Origin: Locusta migratoria
Taxonomy: Eukaryota; Arthropoda; Insecta; Orthoptera; Acrididae
Length of the DNA: 64,000 nucleotides
NCBI GenBank assembly: GCA_026315105.1
Contig: CM048753.1
Span: forward strand, 71,706,547 to 71,770,546
Reading direction: 5' to 3'
The notes under the pieces are model-generated. The model saw only the letters and a program-made list of their open reading frames with translations. It did not search any database and was not told where the DNA came from. How positions within the stretch are numbered: position 1 is the stretch's first letter; every line of letters starts with the position of its first letter. The position numbers and the translations under genes were made by a program. Below are positions 22,881 through 32,982 of the stretch, piece after piece.

Positions 22881-23917
22881 TACATCTACATCTACATGGG
22901 ATACTTTGCTAATAACATTTAAGTGCCTGGCAGAGGGTTCATCGAACCACCATTACACTATTTATCTCCCATTCCATTCTCGGATTCTCGAATAGCGCGC
23001 GGGAAGAAAGAACACCAGAATCTCTCAGTTCGAGCTCTGATTTGTCGTATTCTCTTCAGATGATCATTTCTACCTATGTAAGTTCGAGTGAACAATATAT
23101 TTTCGCTTTCGGAGGAGAATGTTGGAGTTTCATAAGTAGCCCACGTCGCAGCGATAAGCGCCGTTGTTGTAATGATTCCCATCCCAGATCCTGTATCATT
23201 TCCGTAACGCTGTCTCCCCTGTATCGTGACAATACAAAAGGAGCTGCCCTTCTTCGAACTCTTTCGATGTCTTTCGTCGAACCCACCTGATAAGGATCCC
23301 ACACTGGGCAGCAATACTCCAAAAATGGACGGACAAGCGTAGTGTATGCAGTCTCTTTAGTAGTTCTGTTGCATCTTTTAAGGGTTCTGTCAATAAAACG
23401 CAGTCTCTGGTTCGCTTTTCCCACGACATTATCTACGTGTTCTTTCCAGTTTAAGCCTGAAGTAATAGTAATTCCTTGGTATTTTGTGGAGTTTACGGCC
23501 TTCACTTTTGATTGATTTATCTTGTAAAAAAAGTTTAACGGATTTCTTTTCGTACTCATGTGGACTACTTCACACTTCTCATTATTTAGAGTCAATTGCC
23601 AATTTTTACACCATACTGATATCTTATTTAGATCGTCCTGCAGTCCGTTTTGATCTTTAGACGGTAAATGACGGTGTGATCTGCAGGCAACCTAAGAGAG
23701 ATATTTCCCCCTAAATCGTTTATGTAAATAAGGAACAGCAGAGGACCAATAACACTACCCTGTGGAACGCCCGATATCACCTCTGTTTTACTCGATTCCT
23801 TACCATCGATTACTACAAACTGTGTCCTCTCTGACAGGAAATCCCCTATCCAGTCGGAAATTTGGGGTGATATACCATAACCGCGCAATTTGATTAAAAG
23901 TCGTTTGTGAGGTTTCT
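22881..23917 (-). pseudogene. CR1-like LINE (family a), RT and 3' end
   Basis: On the minus strand: RT motif B SGVPQGSVIGPLLFLIYIND (about 23720-23790), a damaged catalytic region, the thumb (LNNEKCEVVHMSTKRNPL, KYQGITITSGLNW, KANQRLRFIDRTLKR) and the C-terminus to about 23074. The 3' tail CTACATCTACATGGGATAC lies at about 22886-22904. It is truncated at motif A, where a SINE-A has inserted at its 5' edge. Several frameshifts. Confidence 0.87.
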
Positions 23918-24091
23918 AAAAAAAACTTAACTACGGGGTCATCAGTCCCTAAACTTACAAACTACTCATGAACTAACTAATACTAAGGACGGCACAAATA
24001 TCCATTCCCGAGGGGGATTCGAACCCCCGACCGTAGTGGCCGTGCAGACCGTGACTGGAGCGCCTCAATCCCCGCGGCCACTGCGGCCGGC
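23918..24091 (-). mobile_element. SINE-A copy at the broken end of a LINE
   Basis: Flanked by TGTGAGGTTTCT (23906-23917) and TGTGTGGTTTCT (24092-24103), a 12-bp duplication with one mismatch. It sits where the family-a LINE homology stops. Confidence 0.9.
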
Positions 24092-24103
24092 TGTGTGGTT
24101 TCT

Positions 24104-24583
24104 CTTATTGTTTCTGATACGCTTGAAGATTCCCTGGAAAAGCTATTTATTTATTCTTAGACGTTTGGAATTAATCGCATTTAAGAATACTTTCAATGGT
24201 TGACGTTTTGTACGTAATACGATTCACCATAATGAATACAATGCTTACACAAGACGTCAACGTCTTCAAACCGCCGAACCGATTCCTATGACAGTTCAAT
24301 CCTCCATAATTTATACGTTGCGAAACGTATAGCGTCTTCAGTCAATGTTTTACTTATGAAGTAATAAACAGAGTTTATTTTCGTATTTAAAAATGTCTTT
24401 ACATTATTTTCCTTCGATTGTCTTTGACACGTATGCAAGGACATCAAAACAAGCGAAGCCTCGGTAAAAGCTAGTTACTTTTAACCTTCTCAAAGGTCAG
24501 ACAATTGGACAACCTCTTTCTGAAGACCACCGTTCGGTCGATATAACGTCTTTAACATGTGTAAAAAATTCCCTTTCTAATTA
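24104..24583. other. No gene recognised
   Basis: AT-rich. A stretch near 24310-24345 (CGTTGCGAAACGTATAGCGTCTTCAGTC) resembles the terminal signature of PLEs in antisense but is too short to call. Confidence 0.35.
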
Positions 24584-25026
24584 GAAAATGGGTGATTGAG
24601 GAAATGCATACTGTAAACCATCAGCTGTTTATTATTTTTCAATCTTCTACCGGTTTCGGTTATAAACCATTTTCACGGAAGAGAACTAGACAGACTGATT
24701 AAACAGGTGCATTATATGCCTCCTTATGCATACTGTCACTGCAAGCATGTCACACAATAAAAAGAAATAAGACATCACTAGGCATGAAGTCTTGAATAAA
24801 AACATACAAGCAATTCCAGGCTGTGTAATGGTGAACCAAGGTCTATTACAAGAGAACCTAACACAACTATTGACCACATCAGTCAAATGAGATAAAATTA
24901 GCGATGATCAAAGTATACATGGTGTGAAAATGATATATCTTAGGCAACCATCATATGTTATATCTTTGACAAAGTTTCGTGGCGACATGTTACAGAAAGC
25001 AGTATGTAAACATTACGAAAATAAAT

Positions 25027-25219
25027 CAAATGGTTGTATAGTCTATGGGACTTAACTACGGGGTCATCAGTCCCTAAACTTACAAACTACTTATGAATTA
25101 CTTACGAACTAGGACGGCAGAAGTATCCATGCCCGAGGGGGGATTCGAATCCCCGACCGTAGTGGCCGTGCAGACCGTGACTGCAGCGCCTTAGTCTCCT
25201 CGGCCACCGCGGCCGGCTG
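25027..25219 (-). mobile_element. SINE-A, first of a doublet
   Basis: Flanked by CGAAAATAAAT at 25016-25026 and 25220-25230. It lies in the spacer of the inverted PLE-type insertion. Confidence 0.92.
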
Positions 25220-25230
25220 CGAAAATAAAT

Positions 25231-25427
25231 GTTCAAATGTTTGTAAATCTATCGGACCAAACTACGTGGTCATCAGTCCGTAGCTTACAAACTACTTAAA
25301 CGTAAGTAAACTAACCTAAGGACAACACACACACCCATGCCCCAGGGAGGACTTGAACCTCCACGGCGAGCAACCGCGCGCTCCGCAACGAGACGCTTTA
25401 GACCGCTAGGCTACTCCACCGCGGCTA
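25231..25427 (-). mobile_element. SINE-B, second of a doublet
   Basis: A different tRNA-headed family (reverse complement begins GCCGCGGTGGAGTAGCCTAG; B box GGAGGTTCAAGTCC) in the same orientation, directly after the SINE-A. CGAAAATAA recurs at 25428-25436, so the target sequence now exists three times. Confidence 0.9.
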
Positions 25428-26306
25428 CGAAAATAACAGGATGAATTATGAAAACAATAAAAATGTGTAACAACAACAATTATCTGTCGAAGTATAAAAG
25501 TAAGTGAACAAAGTATATATCAAAGACCTAATGTTAGGAAATAAAGCAAACCTAACCCAATAACAGGATCGTAAAATTGTAATTAGTTTACGTAGAGGTG
25601 GGCCAGAGACTACTAATTAGCATAGTGGATGACACAATATGTTATCATTATAATACTCTCGAATAGCGCGCGGAGAGATATCTCATTGGCTGATGTGGTC
25701 AATAGTTGTGTTAGGTTCTCTTGTAATAGACCTTGGATCACCATCACACAGCCTGGCATTGATTTTATGTTTTTAATCAAGACTTGACCGCTAGTGACAT
25801 CTTATTTATTTTTATTGCGTGACATGCTTGCCAGTATGCATAAGGAGGCATATAACGCACCTGTATAATCGGACTATCTAGTTCGTAAGTACTTACTATA
25901 TGAGAATAGTGGGTTATATTATGTATTTTACTTCAGGTTGTGTACAGTTCTGTTTCTGTATTTTTATTTAATAGTCTTCCGTGAAGATGGTTTATGACCG
26001 AAACCGGTAGATGTATGAAAAATAATAAACAGCTGATGGTTTACAGTATGCATTTCCTCAAATATCTTACGGCTGTTGAACCACATCTCAAAAGAAAACG
26101 GGTGATTTATTTAGATACAACCAAACACTTTACAGTGTCGCATATCAAATCTTTAACGTCAAACAGTAGATGCTTCAGCACATAATAGTCGGGAGTTCCT
26201 ACTCAGTACACCGGTCTCAAAATGCTGCTGCTTCCCACGGGTATTTTCTCTCAAGTAAACCACTCCAAATAATTACTGTATGGTGACGAATTACACTGGT
26301 GATAAT

Positions 26307-26515
26307 ATTTTCTCGCAATAGCGAATTTCTCTTTGCAGCGCTGTATATGGTATGGGTGTCTGCCAAATGGTGACATATGAAAATTTGTGTAAGATATGAG
26401 TGGTCTACCGGGTTCGAGTCCCGACCCGACACAAATTTTCGTATGTCAGCATTTGGTAGAACACCCATACCTTATACAGTGACGTAAAAAGAAATTCGCT
26501 ATTACGAGAAAAAAT
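26307..26515. repeat. Foldback hairpin with a tRNA T-arm-like loop
   Basis: The left arm (26307-26390) and right arm (26429-26515) are complementary along about 85 bp with scattered mismatches. The 38-base loop contains CCGGGTTCGAGTCCCG, which itself looks like a tRNA T stem-loop or SINE B box. No coding potential. Confidence 0.85.
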
Positions 26516-26519
26516 TGAT

Positions 26520-27228
26520 AACTAGTCGTCCCAACAATGCTTCGCAATTGGTAATATGTATGTACTCTTGCTTTGAACGTCAAATGATCAAAATTTTATC
26601 GCAATCAGATGAACGGTTCTCAACTTATAATGTTAAGTACATTTAGCGACTTTCCTTTTTTAACTGTGCCTTTTTTTATATACTCAAAACCTTTCCAAGA
26701 CCATAATGAACAAAGCAAAAGAAGAATTACCCATCTCTGTCGTGCGAATAGTCAGTTATAGTGCTGAATTCAATCAAAAACACTTTCAAAAACTCACTTT
26801 CAGTTTTTCTCAAATTTTCCAATTTCCAAAAAATTTATTTCATAGAAACCTTGTCCTGTCAAGCCGTACTCAAGTGATGCTCTTACAACCATGTAGCAAT
26901 TGATTTTTATTCATAGAAAAAAATTTGCTTTCGGTTTTTCCTGAATTTTCCTACTTTCCGGTCGACTTTTCCAAACTTTTATTTGATGCGAACCATGCCC
27001 TTGCTTTCAACATGAAATGTACATAATTTTATCGCTATTGCACGAACGGTATTGATAGCTTCACTGGAAAAAGCTGTTTCAGTTTTTCTCAATTTTCCTC
27101 TTTTTCCGGACTGCTTTTCCATATTTTATCACTGTTTAAACCTTTCATGAACTTGCACGAATATTTCAAGAATAAAATTACCCAAAGCGGTTCAGCCGTT
27201 CTCGAGTTTTAGCGAGGCTAACGAACAG

Positions 27229-27229
<1 letters not shown>
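26520..27229. repeat. Degenerate repeat ending in a TA microsatellite
   Basis: The text CTTGCTTT...AACGTCAAATGATC / CATGAAATGTACATAATTTTAT and 'CAGTTTTTCTCAATTTTCC' recurs two or three times in loose form between 26560 and 27120. The end (GTTCAGCCGTTCTCGAGTTT at 27190) resembles the 3' end of a common insect repeat I cannot name. Confidence 0.4.

Positions 27230-27285
<56 letters not shown>
27230..27285. repeat. (TA)n microsatellite
   Basis: About 28 uninterrupted AT units, at the end of the degenerate repeat. Confidence 0.95.
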
Positions 27286-27286
<1 letters not shown>

Positions 27287-27530
27287 CTGTCTGAATTTTT
27301 TTTCCATCCTCAGTCCCACACTGGCGATGAGTCTCCGGAAGTTGCTCGTTCCCGATCTGCATCCTCTCCTTTTTTCCATTAAAACTTTTTCTTCCTCCTG
27401 CAGCACTTGGCAAACAGTGCGTCTGACGCCGGCTTAATTCCACGTTTCCCGGACAGATAATCCCACCCAAGTGTTCCTTTCGTTTCAAACAAGAAGTCGA
27501 CACAACTTTTCGTGCCGCAGGACGATCTTC

Positions 27531-28805
27531 TCTACATCTACATCTACATGGGATACTCTGTAAATCACATTTAAGTGCCTGGCAGAGGGTTCATCGAACC
27601 ACCGTTAAACTATTTATCTCCCATTCTATTCTCGGATATCGCGCGGGAAGAAATAACACCTGAATCTCTTCGTTCGAGCTCTGATTTCTCGTATTTTATT
27701 ATGATGATCATTTCTACCTATGGAAATGGGACTAAACAATATATTTACGCATTCGAAGGAGAATGTTGGCGATTGTAGTTCCGCAAGTAGCCCATGCCGC
27801 AGCGATAAGCGCTGTTGTTGTAATGATTCCCATCCCAGATCCTGCATCATTTCCGTGACGCTGTCTCCCCTGTATCGTGACAATACGAAACGAGTTGCCC
27901 TTCTTTGGACTCTTTCGATGTCCACCGTCAACCACACCTGATAAGGATCCCACACTGGGCTGCAATACTCCAAAAATGGACGGACAGGCGTAGTGTATGC
28001 AGTTTCTTTAGTATTTCTGTTGCATCTTTTAAGAGTTATGTCAATAAAACACAATCTCTAGTTCGCCTTTCCCACGACATAATCTACGTTTTCTTTCCGG
28101 TTTAACTCTGAAATAATAGTAATTCCTAGGTATTGTGTGGAGTTTACGGTCTTCATATTTGATTGATTTATCTTGTAAACAAACTTCAACGAATTTCTTT
28201 TCATACTCATGTAGACTACTTCACACTTCTCATTATTTAGACTCAATTGCCAATTTCTACACCATAGTGATATCTTATTCAGACCGTTCTGCAGTTGGTT
28301 TTAATCTTCAGATGAATTTACTAGACGGCAAATGACGGCGTCATCTGCAAACAACCTTACAGAGCTACTTAGATTTTCCTTTAAATCGTTTATGTAAATA
28401 AGGAACAGCAGAGGACTAATACACTACCCTGTGGAGCACCCGATATCACCTCTGTTTTAGTCGATTCCTTACCATCGATTACTACGAACTGTGTCCCCTC
28501 TGACAGGAAATCCCCTATCCACTCACAAATCTGTGGCGATATACTATAACCACACAATTGGATTAAAAACCGTTTGTGAGGTACGGTGTCAAAAGCCTTC
28601 TGGAAATCAAGAACCCTTGTCGATAGCACCCATCATTTCGTGTTAATATAGAGCTAGTTGTGTTCGCATTAACGATATATTCTATTTTGTGTTCGAGATA
28701 ATTCATAATACTTGAATACAGGATATGTTCCAAAACCCTGCTGCGAATTGACGTCAATGAAATAGGCAAGTAGTTAAGTGGGTTACTCCTACTACCTTTC
28801 TCCGT
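27531..28805 (-). pseudogene. CR1-like LINE (family a), RT and 3' end
   Basis: The minus strand carries motif A (FLI..FQKAFDTVPHKRF at about 28600), motif B with a changed residue (SGAPQGSVL), the thumb (LNNEKCEVVYMSMKRNSL) and the C-terminal segment to 27626. The 3' tail lies at 27531-27560. The 5' limit is near 28805, inside the RT N-terminus. It is in several frames, so inactive. Confidence 0.87.
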
Positions 28806-29428
28806 TTACAAATAAACTGTTACAAGATTCGTCTTCGAATATAAGAGGGAGCGTTGAAAAATAAGTTTCCCCTATCAACTGTGGGCAGAGTTGCGTATGA
28901 AAGTGAAAAAATGAATGAGACATTCAAGTTGAAACATAAAAACTAGAGTGCAATGATTTTTATTTTTATCAACTAGTTTCGGACCTTTCCTGGACCATCT
29001 TCAGGATTGCAACTCCATTGATGTCGTGGAGATGGGCAGGTGCTTGGAAGCCTTCTAGTGCATCACTGTCACTAGTTGTGACAAATAAAAATCATAGTAC
29101 TCTTAGACTTCTTTTTATATATAAACTAGCAACCCCGGCAACGCTTCGGAATCGCTGATGTGTATGGGATACATACCCTGATCTTTTCTCTTCTTCTCCC
29201 GATGTCTATCCCTTCCTCCCTCCTCTACTTCTCCATCTCCTCTTCCCATCTTCCTTCGTCCACCTCCTCCTCCCCGTATCTTCACACCGCTCCCTCTTAC
29301 CCCACAGCTTATCCATCTCCTTCCCCCTCCTATCATCCCCCTTTTTAAATCCATTTCATTCCCCCATTCTCTATCTCCTCCTCTCCCTCTCTCTGATCTT
29401 AATTATTATTATTATTATTATTGCTATC
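28806..29428. other. No gene; antisense PLE-type tail and a CT-rich stretch
   Basis: 28950-29000 contains ACTAGTTTCGGACC followed by ACCATCTTCAGGATTGC, the antisense of a PLE-type end signature. 29160-29400 is CT-rich low-complexity sequence ending in a (TTA)n run. Confidence 0.45.
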
Positions 29429-30108
29429 TGATCATGCTGAAGCGATAGCTCCTTACTTAACAGTCATATACAACCGCTCTCTCATAGAAGGATCTGTACC
29501 AAAAGATTGGAAAGTTGCAGAGGTCACACCTATATTCAAGAAAGGCAGTAGGAGTAACCCAATAAACTACAGGCCTATTTCATTGACATCAATTTGCAGC
29601 AGGGTTTTGGAACATATCCTGTATTCAAATATTATGAATTATCTCGAACAGAACGATCTATTGACCCAAGGTCAACATGGATTTAGAAAATATCGTTCAT
29701 GCAAAACACAACTAGCTCTTTATTCACACGAAGTGGTGGGTGCTATCGACAAAGGTTCGCAAATCGATTCCGTATTTCTTGATTTCCAGAAAGCTTTTGA
29801 CACCGTACCTCACAAACGGCTTTTAATCAAATTGCGTGCTTATGGGATATCGCCCCAAATTTGCGATTGGATAGGGGATTTCTTGTCAGAGAGGACACAA
29901 TTCGTAGAGGTGATAGCGGGCGTTCCACAGGGTAGTGTTATTGGTCCTCTGCTATTCCTTATTTACATAAACGATTTAGGGGAAAATCTAAGTAGCTCTC
30001 TTAGGTTGTTTCCAGATGACGCCGTCATTTACCGTCTAGTAAAACCAACTGCAGAACGATCTGAATAAGATATCAGTATGGTGTAAAAATTGGCAATTGG
30101 CTCTAAAT
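29424..30108 (+). pseudogene. CR1-like LINE (family a), RT core, 5' piece of a split copy
   Basis: A single frame (about 29424-30068) gives DHAEAIAPYLTVIYNRSLIE, then WKVAEVTPIFKKGSRSNPIN, NYRPISLTS, HGFRKYRSC, motif A FLDFQKAFDTVPH, motif B AGVPQGSVIGPLLFLIYIND and LFPDDAVIYR. The catalytic box reads FPDD where FADD is usual, and about ten codons before motif B are missing. The copy resumes at 32418 after an inserted LINE. Confidence 0.9.
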
Positions 30109-30887
30109 CTACATCTACATCTACATACATACTCCGCAATTCACCGTAAGGTGCGTGGCGGAGGGTACACTGTACCACTACTAGGCATTTCCTTTCCTAC
30201 TCCACTCCCAAATTGAACGAGGAAAAAAAGAATGCCTATATGCCTCCGTACGAGCCCTAATTTCTCTTATCTTGTCTTTGTGATCTTTACGCGAAATGTA
30301 AGTAGGCGGCAGCAAGATCGTACTACACTCAGCTTCAAATTCCGGCCCTCTAAATTTACTTAACAGAAATTCACGAAAAGAACGTCGTCTTTCTTCCAGC
30401 GATCCCCAATTGAGTTGCCGGAGCATTTCCGTGACACTCGCGCATTGGTCGAACCTACCGGTAACAAATCTAGCTGCTCGCCTCTGAACCGCCTCTATGT
30501 CTTCCTTCAAACCGATCTGCTGCGGGTCCCAAATACTTGAGCAATACTCAAGACGTGGTCGTACAAGCGTTTTATACGCGGTCTCCTTTACAGGTGAAGT
30601 ACATCTTCCCAAAATTCTCCCAATAAACCGAAGTCGGCTGTCCGCCTTACTCACAACTGTCCTTACATGCTCGTTCCATTTCATATCGCTCTGCAATGTT
30701 ACGCCTAGATATTTGAACGACGCGACCGCATCAAGAAGCTCACTACTGATGCTGTATTCGAACATTATAGGATTGTTTTTTCTACTCATGCGCATCATCT
30801 TACATTTTTCTACATTGAGAGCTAGCTGCCATTCTTCGCACCAACTAGAAATTTTGTCTAAGTCAACCTGTATGCTATTACAGTCAG

Positions 30888-31643
30888 TTACAGACGACAC
30901 CTCCCATACACCACAGCATCATCAGCAAACAGCCGCAAATTACAACTTACTCTGTCCATCAGATCATTTATATAGATAGAAAATAATAGCGGTCCTATCA
31001 CACTCCCCTGGGGCACGCCTGACGATACACTCGTCTCTGATGAACACTCGCCGTCGAGAACAACGTACTGCGTTCTATTACTTAGGAAGTCTTCCAGCCA
31101 GTCACAAATCTGTGAACCTATTCCATAAGCTCGTATCTTCGTTAGCAGTCTGCAGTGTGGCACCGTGTCGAACGCCTTTTTGAAGTCGAGAAAAACACAA
31201 TCCGCCTGTTGCCCTTCGTCCATGACTCGCAAGATGTCATGTGAGAAAAGAGCAAGCTGAGTTTCACATGAACGATGTTTCCTAAACCCGTGCTGATTCA
31301 TGGAAAGAAGCTTTTCCGTTTCAAGGAAATTTACTATGTTCGAACTGAGAATATGCTCCAAAATTCTACATGAAACCGATGTCAACGATATTGGCCTGTA
31401 ATTGTATGGGTCAGTTCTCTTTCCTTTCTTATACACGGGGGTCACCTGCGCTTTTTTCCAATCACTAGGAACTTTGCGCTGAATCAATGACACGCTATAA
31501 ATGCAAGCTAAGTAGGGGGCCAATGCCGCAGAATAGTCTTTGTAAAACCGAACTGGTATTCCATCCGGTCCAGCCGACTTTTTCGTATTTAGCTCTCTCA
31601 GCTGCTTCTCTACACCGGAAATACCTATTGCTATGTCCCCCAT
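30888..31643 (-). CDS. Reverse transcriptase frame of CR1-like family b
   Basis: 251 codons covering RT fingers and palm. All three aspartates of the catalytic core are present: motif A 'DFKKAFD' and the FADD pair. The frame ends 10 residues after FADD because of a one-base loss, so thumb and C-terminus are in the adjacent frame (30181-30900). The start codon is arbitrary; the natural polyprotein begins upstream. Confidence 0.8.
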   Translation of the reverse strand: MGDIAIGISGVEKQLRELNTKKSAGPDGIPVRFYKDYSAALAPYLACIYSVSLIQRKVPSDWKKAQVTPVYKKGKRTDPYNYRPISLTSVSCRILEHILSSNIVNFLETEKLLSMNQHGFRKHRSCETQLALFSHDILRVMDEGQQADCVFLDFKKAFDTVPHCRLLTKIRAYGIGSQICDWLEDFLSNRTQYVVLDGECSSETSVSSGVPQGSVIGPLLFSIYINDLMDRVSCNLRLFADDAVVYGRCRL

Positions 31644-31813
31644 TTCGGAATTAGTACGTTGATCAAATGATGGTATATTTGCGCGGTCCTCCTGCGTGAA
31701 AGATTTCTTAAAGGTTGAATTTAGAACTTCAGCTTTCCGTTTGCTTTCTTCTATTACTGCCCCGGAATGATCAATTAGTGACTGGACAGTGGGCTTTGAC
31801 CCTCTTATCGATT

Positions 31814-32401
31814 TTAGGACCAGAATTTTTTCGGGTTCTCGGAAAGATCTTTTGCTAAGGTATGGCTGTGATAATTATTGTATGCTTCACGCATCGATCT
31901 TTTTATAGACGCACGAATCTCTACTAACTTTTGCCTGTCATCATTTGCGTGTTCTTTTTTGAATCGTGAGTGCAACAGCCTTTGCTTTCTCAGCAGCTTT
32001 CTAACATTATTATTATACCACGGTGGATCTTTTCCATCCTTAATCGTCTTTACTGGCACATATTTCTCTAACCCTTCATTAACAATGCATTTAAATTTAG
32101 TCCACAAGTCCTCTACATCCATAGTCCCAGAATTAAACGATGCCCATTCATTTTCTAAGTGCGATCGTAACATTTGCTTGTCGGCTTTTCCCAACAAAAA
32201 CACGCCCCTAGCCTTCTTGACTGGTTTATGAACTTTGGTCACCATCGACGCTATGATGATATCATGATCACTAATTCCTGTCTCTACACAGACATCGTTA
32301 ATAAGGTCAGGCCTGTTTGTGGCTATAAGGTCTAGAATATTTCCATTGCGCGTGGGTTGCCGGTTTAACTGCTCAAGACAGTTTTCGGAGAATGTGTCCA
32401 A
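31814..32401 (-). CDS. Endonuclease C-terminus and linker of CR1-like family b
   Basis: 195 codons. The SDHDI motif is the final catalytic histidine region of APE-type endonucleases; the following linker (PPWYNNNVRKLL, SMREAYNNYHSHTLAKDLSE, NPKKFW) is typical of CR1-like ORF2. The frame stops at FWS where one base is lost or gained in an A run, then the text continues in another frame toward the RT. Confidence 0.8.
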   Translation of the reverse strand: MDTFSENCLEQLNRQPTRNGNILDLIATNRPDLINDVCVETGISDHDIIIASMVTKVHKPVKKARGVFLLGKADKQMLRSHLENEWASFNSGTMDVEDLWTKFKCIVNEGLEKYVPVKTIKDGKDPPWYNNNVRKLLRKQRLLHSRFKKEHANDDRQKLVEIRASIKRSMREAYNNYHSHTLAKDLSENPKKFWS

Positions 32402-32417
32402 AAGTAGCTCGCAAGAC

Positions 32418-32663
32418 TAAATGAGAAGTGTGAAGTCGTCCACATGAGCACGAAAAGAAATCCGTTAAACTATGTTTACAACATAAATCAATCAAATGTG
32501 AAGGCCGCAAAGTCCACAAAATACCTAGGAATTACTATTACTTCAGACTTAAGCTGGAAAGAACACGTAGATAATATCGTGGGAAAGGCGAACCAGAGAC
32601 TGCGTTTTATTGGCAGAACCCTTAAAAGATGCAACAGAACTACCAAAGAAACTGCATACACTG
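32418..32663 (+). pseudogene. CR1-like LINE (family a), 3' piece of the split copy
   Basis: Continues the text broken at 30108: EKCEVVHMSTKRNPLNYVYN, KYLGITITSDLSWKEHVDNI, KANQRLRFIGRTLKRCNRTT. It ends abruptly at KETAYT, where a mariner fragment begins, so its own 3' end is missing. Confidence 0.88.
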
Positions 32664-32665
32664 TG

Positions 32666-32940
32666 GCCTGGCCTTCTCAGATGTGGCGATCTGCTGTTGG
32701 ATGACAATGCGAGACCACACTCGGCGACGGAAACGCAAAACCATACTGCAACTCCTGGTTGGGAGCGCCTATACCATCCCCCATACAGTCCTGATCTCGC
32801 ACTAAGGGACTTAACATCTGTTTCCTGCTCTGAAGAAGACTCTCGGCGGAAGGCGCTTTGGAAGCAATGATGACGTCAAACAAGTCGTTCAACGCTTCTG
32901 CCGTATGCAATGCCCTGATTATATTCCTAGAAGACTTTTA
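32666..32940 (+). pseudogene. Mariner transposase C-terminal half, first piece
   Basis: The sense text contains LLLDDNARPHSA and PPYSPDLA, the second and third catalytic regions of mariner transposases. The downstream frames give GGRRFGSNDDVKQ and QRFCRMQCPDY in a shifted frame. Frameshifts are present. The piece stops at a TA where the Tc1-like element is inserted and resumes at 35442. Confidence 0.8.
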
Positions 32941-32982
32941 CACTACTGGCCATTAAAATTGCTGCACCAAGAAGAAATACAG

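Larger units (their letters stand above)
24598..26093. mobile_element. PLE-type insertion with inverted terminal copies
   Basis: The left part (about 24598-24890) is the reverse complement of the right part (about 25690-26060). The shared text includes AGCTGTTTATTATTTTTC, ACCGGTTTCGGT and GAACCTAACACAACTATTGACC. The whole is flanked by GAAAATGGGTGATT (24584-24597) and GAAAACGGGTGATT (26094-26107), a 14-bp duplication with one mismatch. The GACCGAAACCGGT motif after a GAAGATGGT box is typical of PLE 3' ends. No coding sequence is left between the arms, which instead hold two SINEs. Confidence 0.7.
30109..32417 (-). mobile_element. CR1-like LINE (family b), endonuclease end plus complete RT
   Basis: The longest LINE in the window, inserted into the family-a copy with CTAAAT at 30103-30108 and 32418-32423. 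Minus-strand order: end of an APE-type endonuclease (NILDLIATN, GISDHDIIIASM, 32401-32250); linker (DPPWYNNNVRKLLRKQR); RT N-terminus from 31643 (SAGPDGIPVRFYKDY, NYRPISLTS); motif A FLDFKKAFDTVPH; motif B SGVPQGSVIGPLLF; catalytic FADDAVVYG near 30910; thumb and C-terminus to 30181; then the 3' tail. Only two small frame breaks are apparent: in an A run near 31820 and a lost G near 30890 that the 12.4-kb copy keeps. 5' truncated inside the endonuclease. Confidence 0.92.

Noticed and set aside
27192..27503. Frames with (YI)n repeats
   Set aside because: Translations of the (TA)n microsatellite; the same applies to frames at 38.3-38.7 kb.
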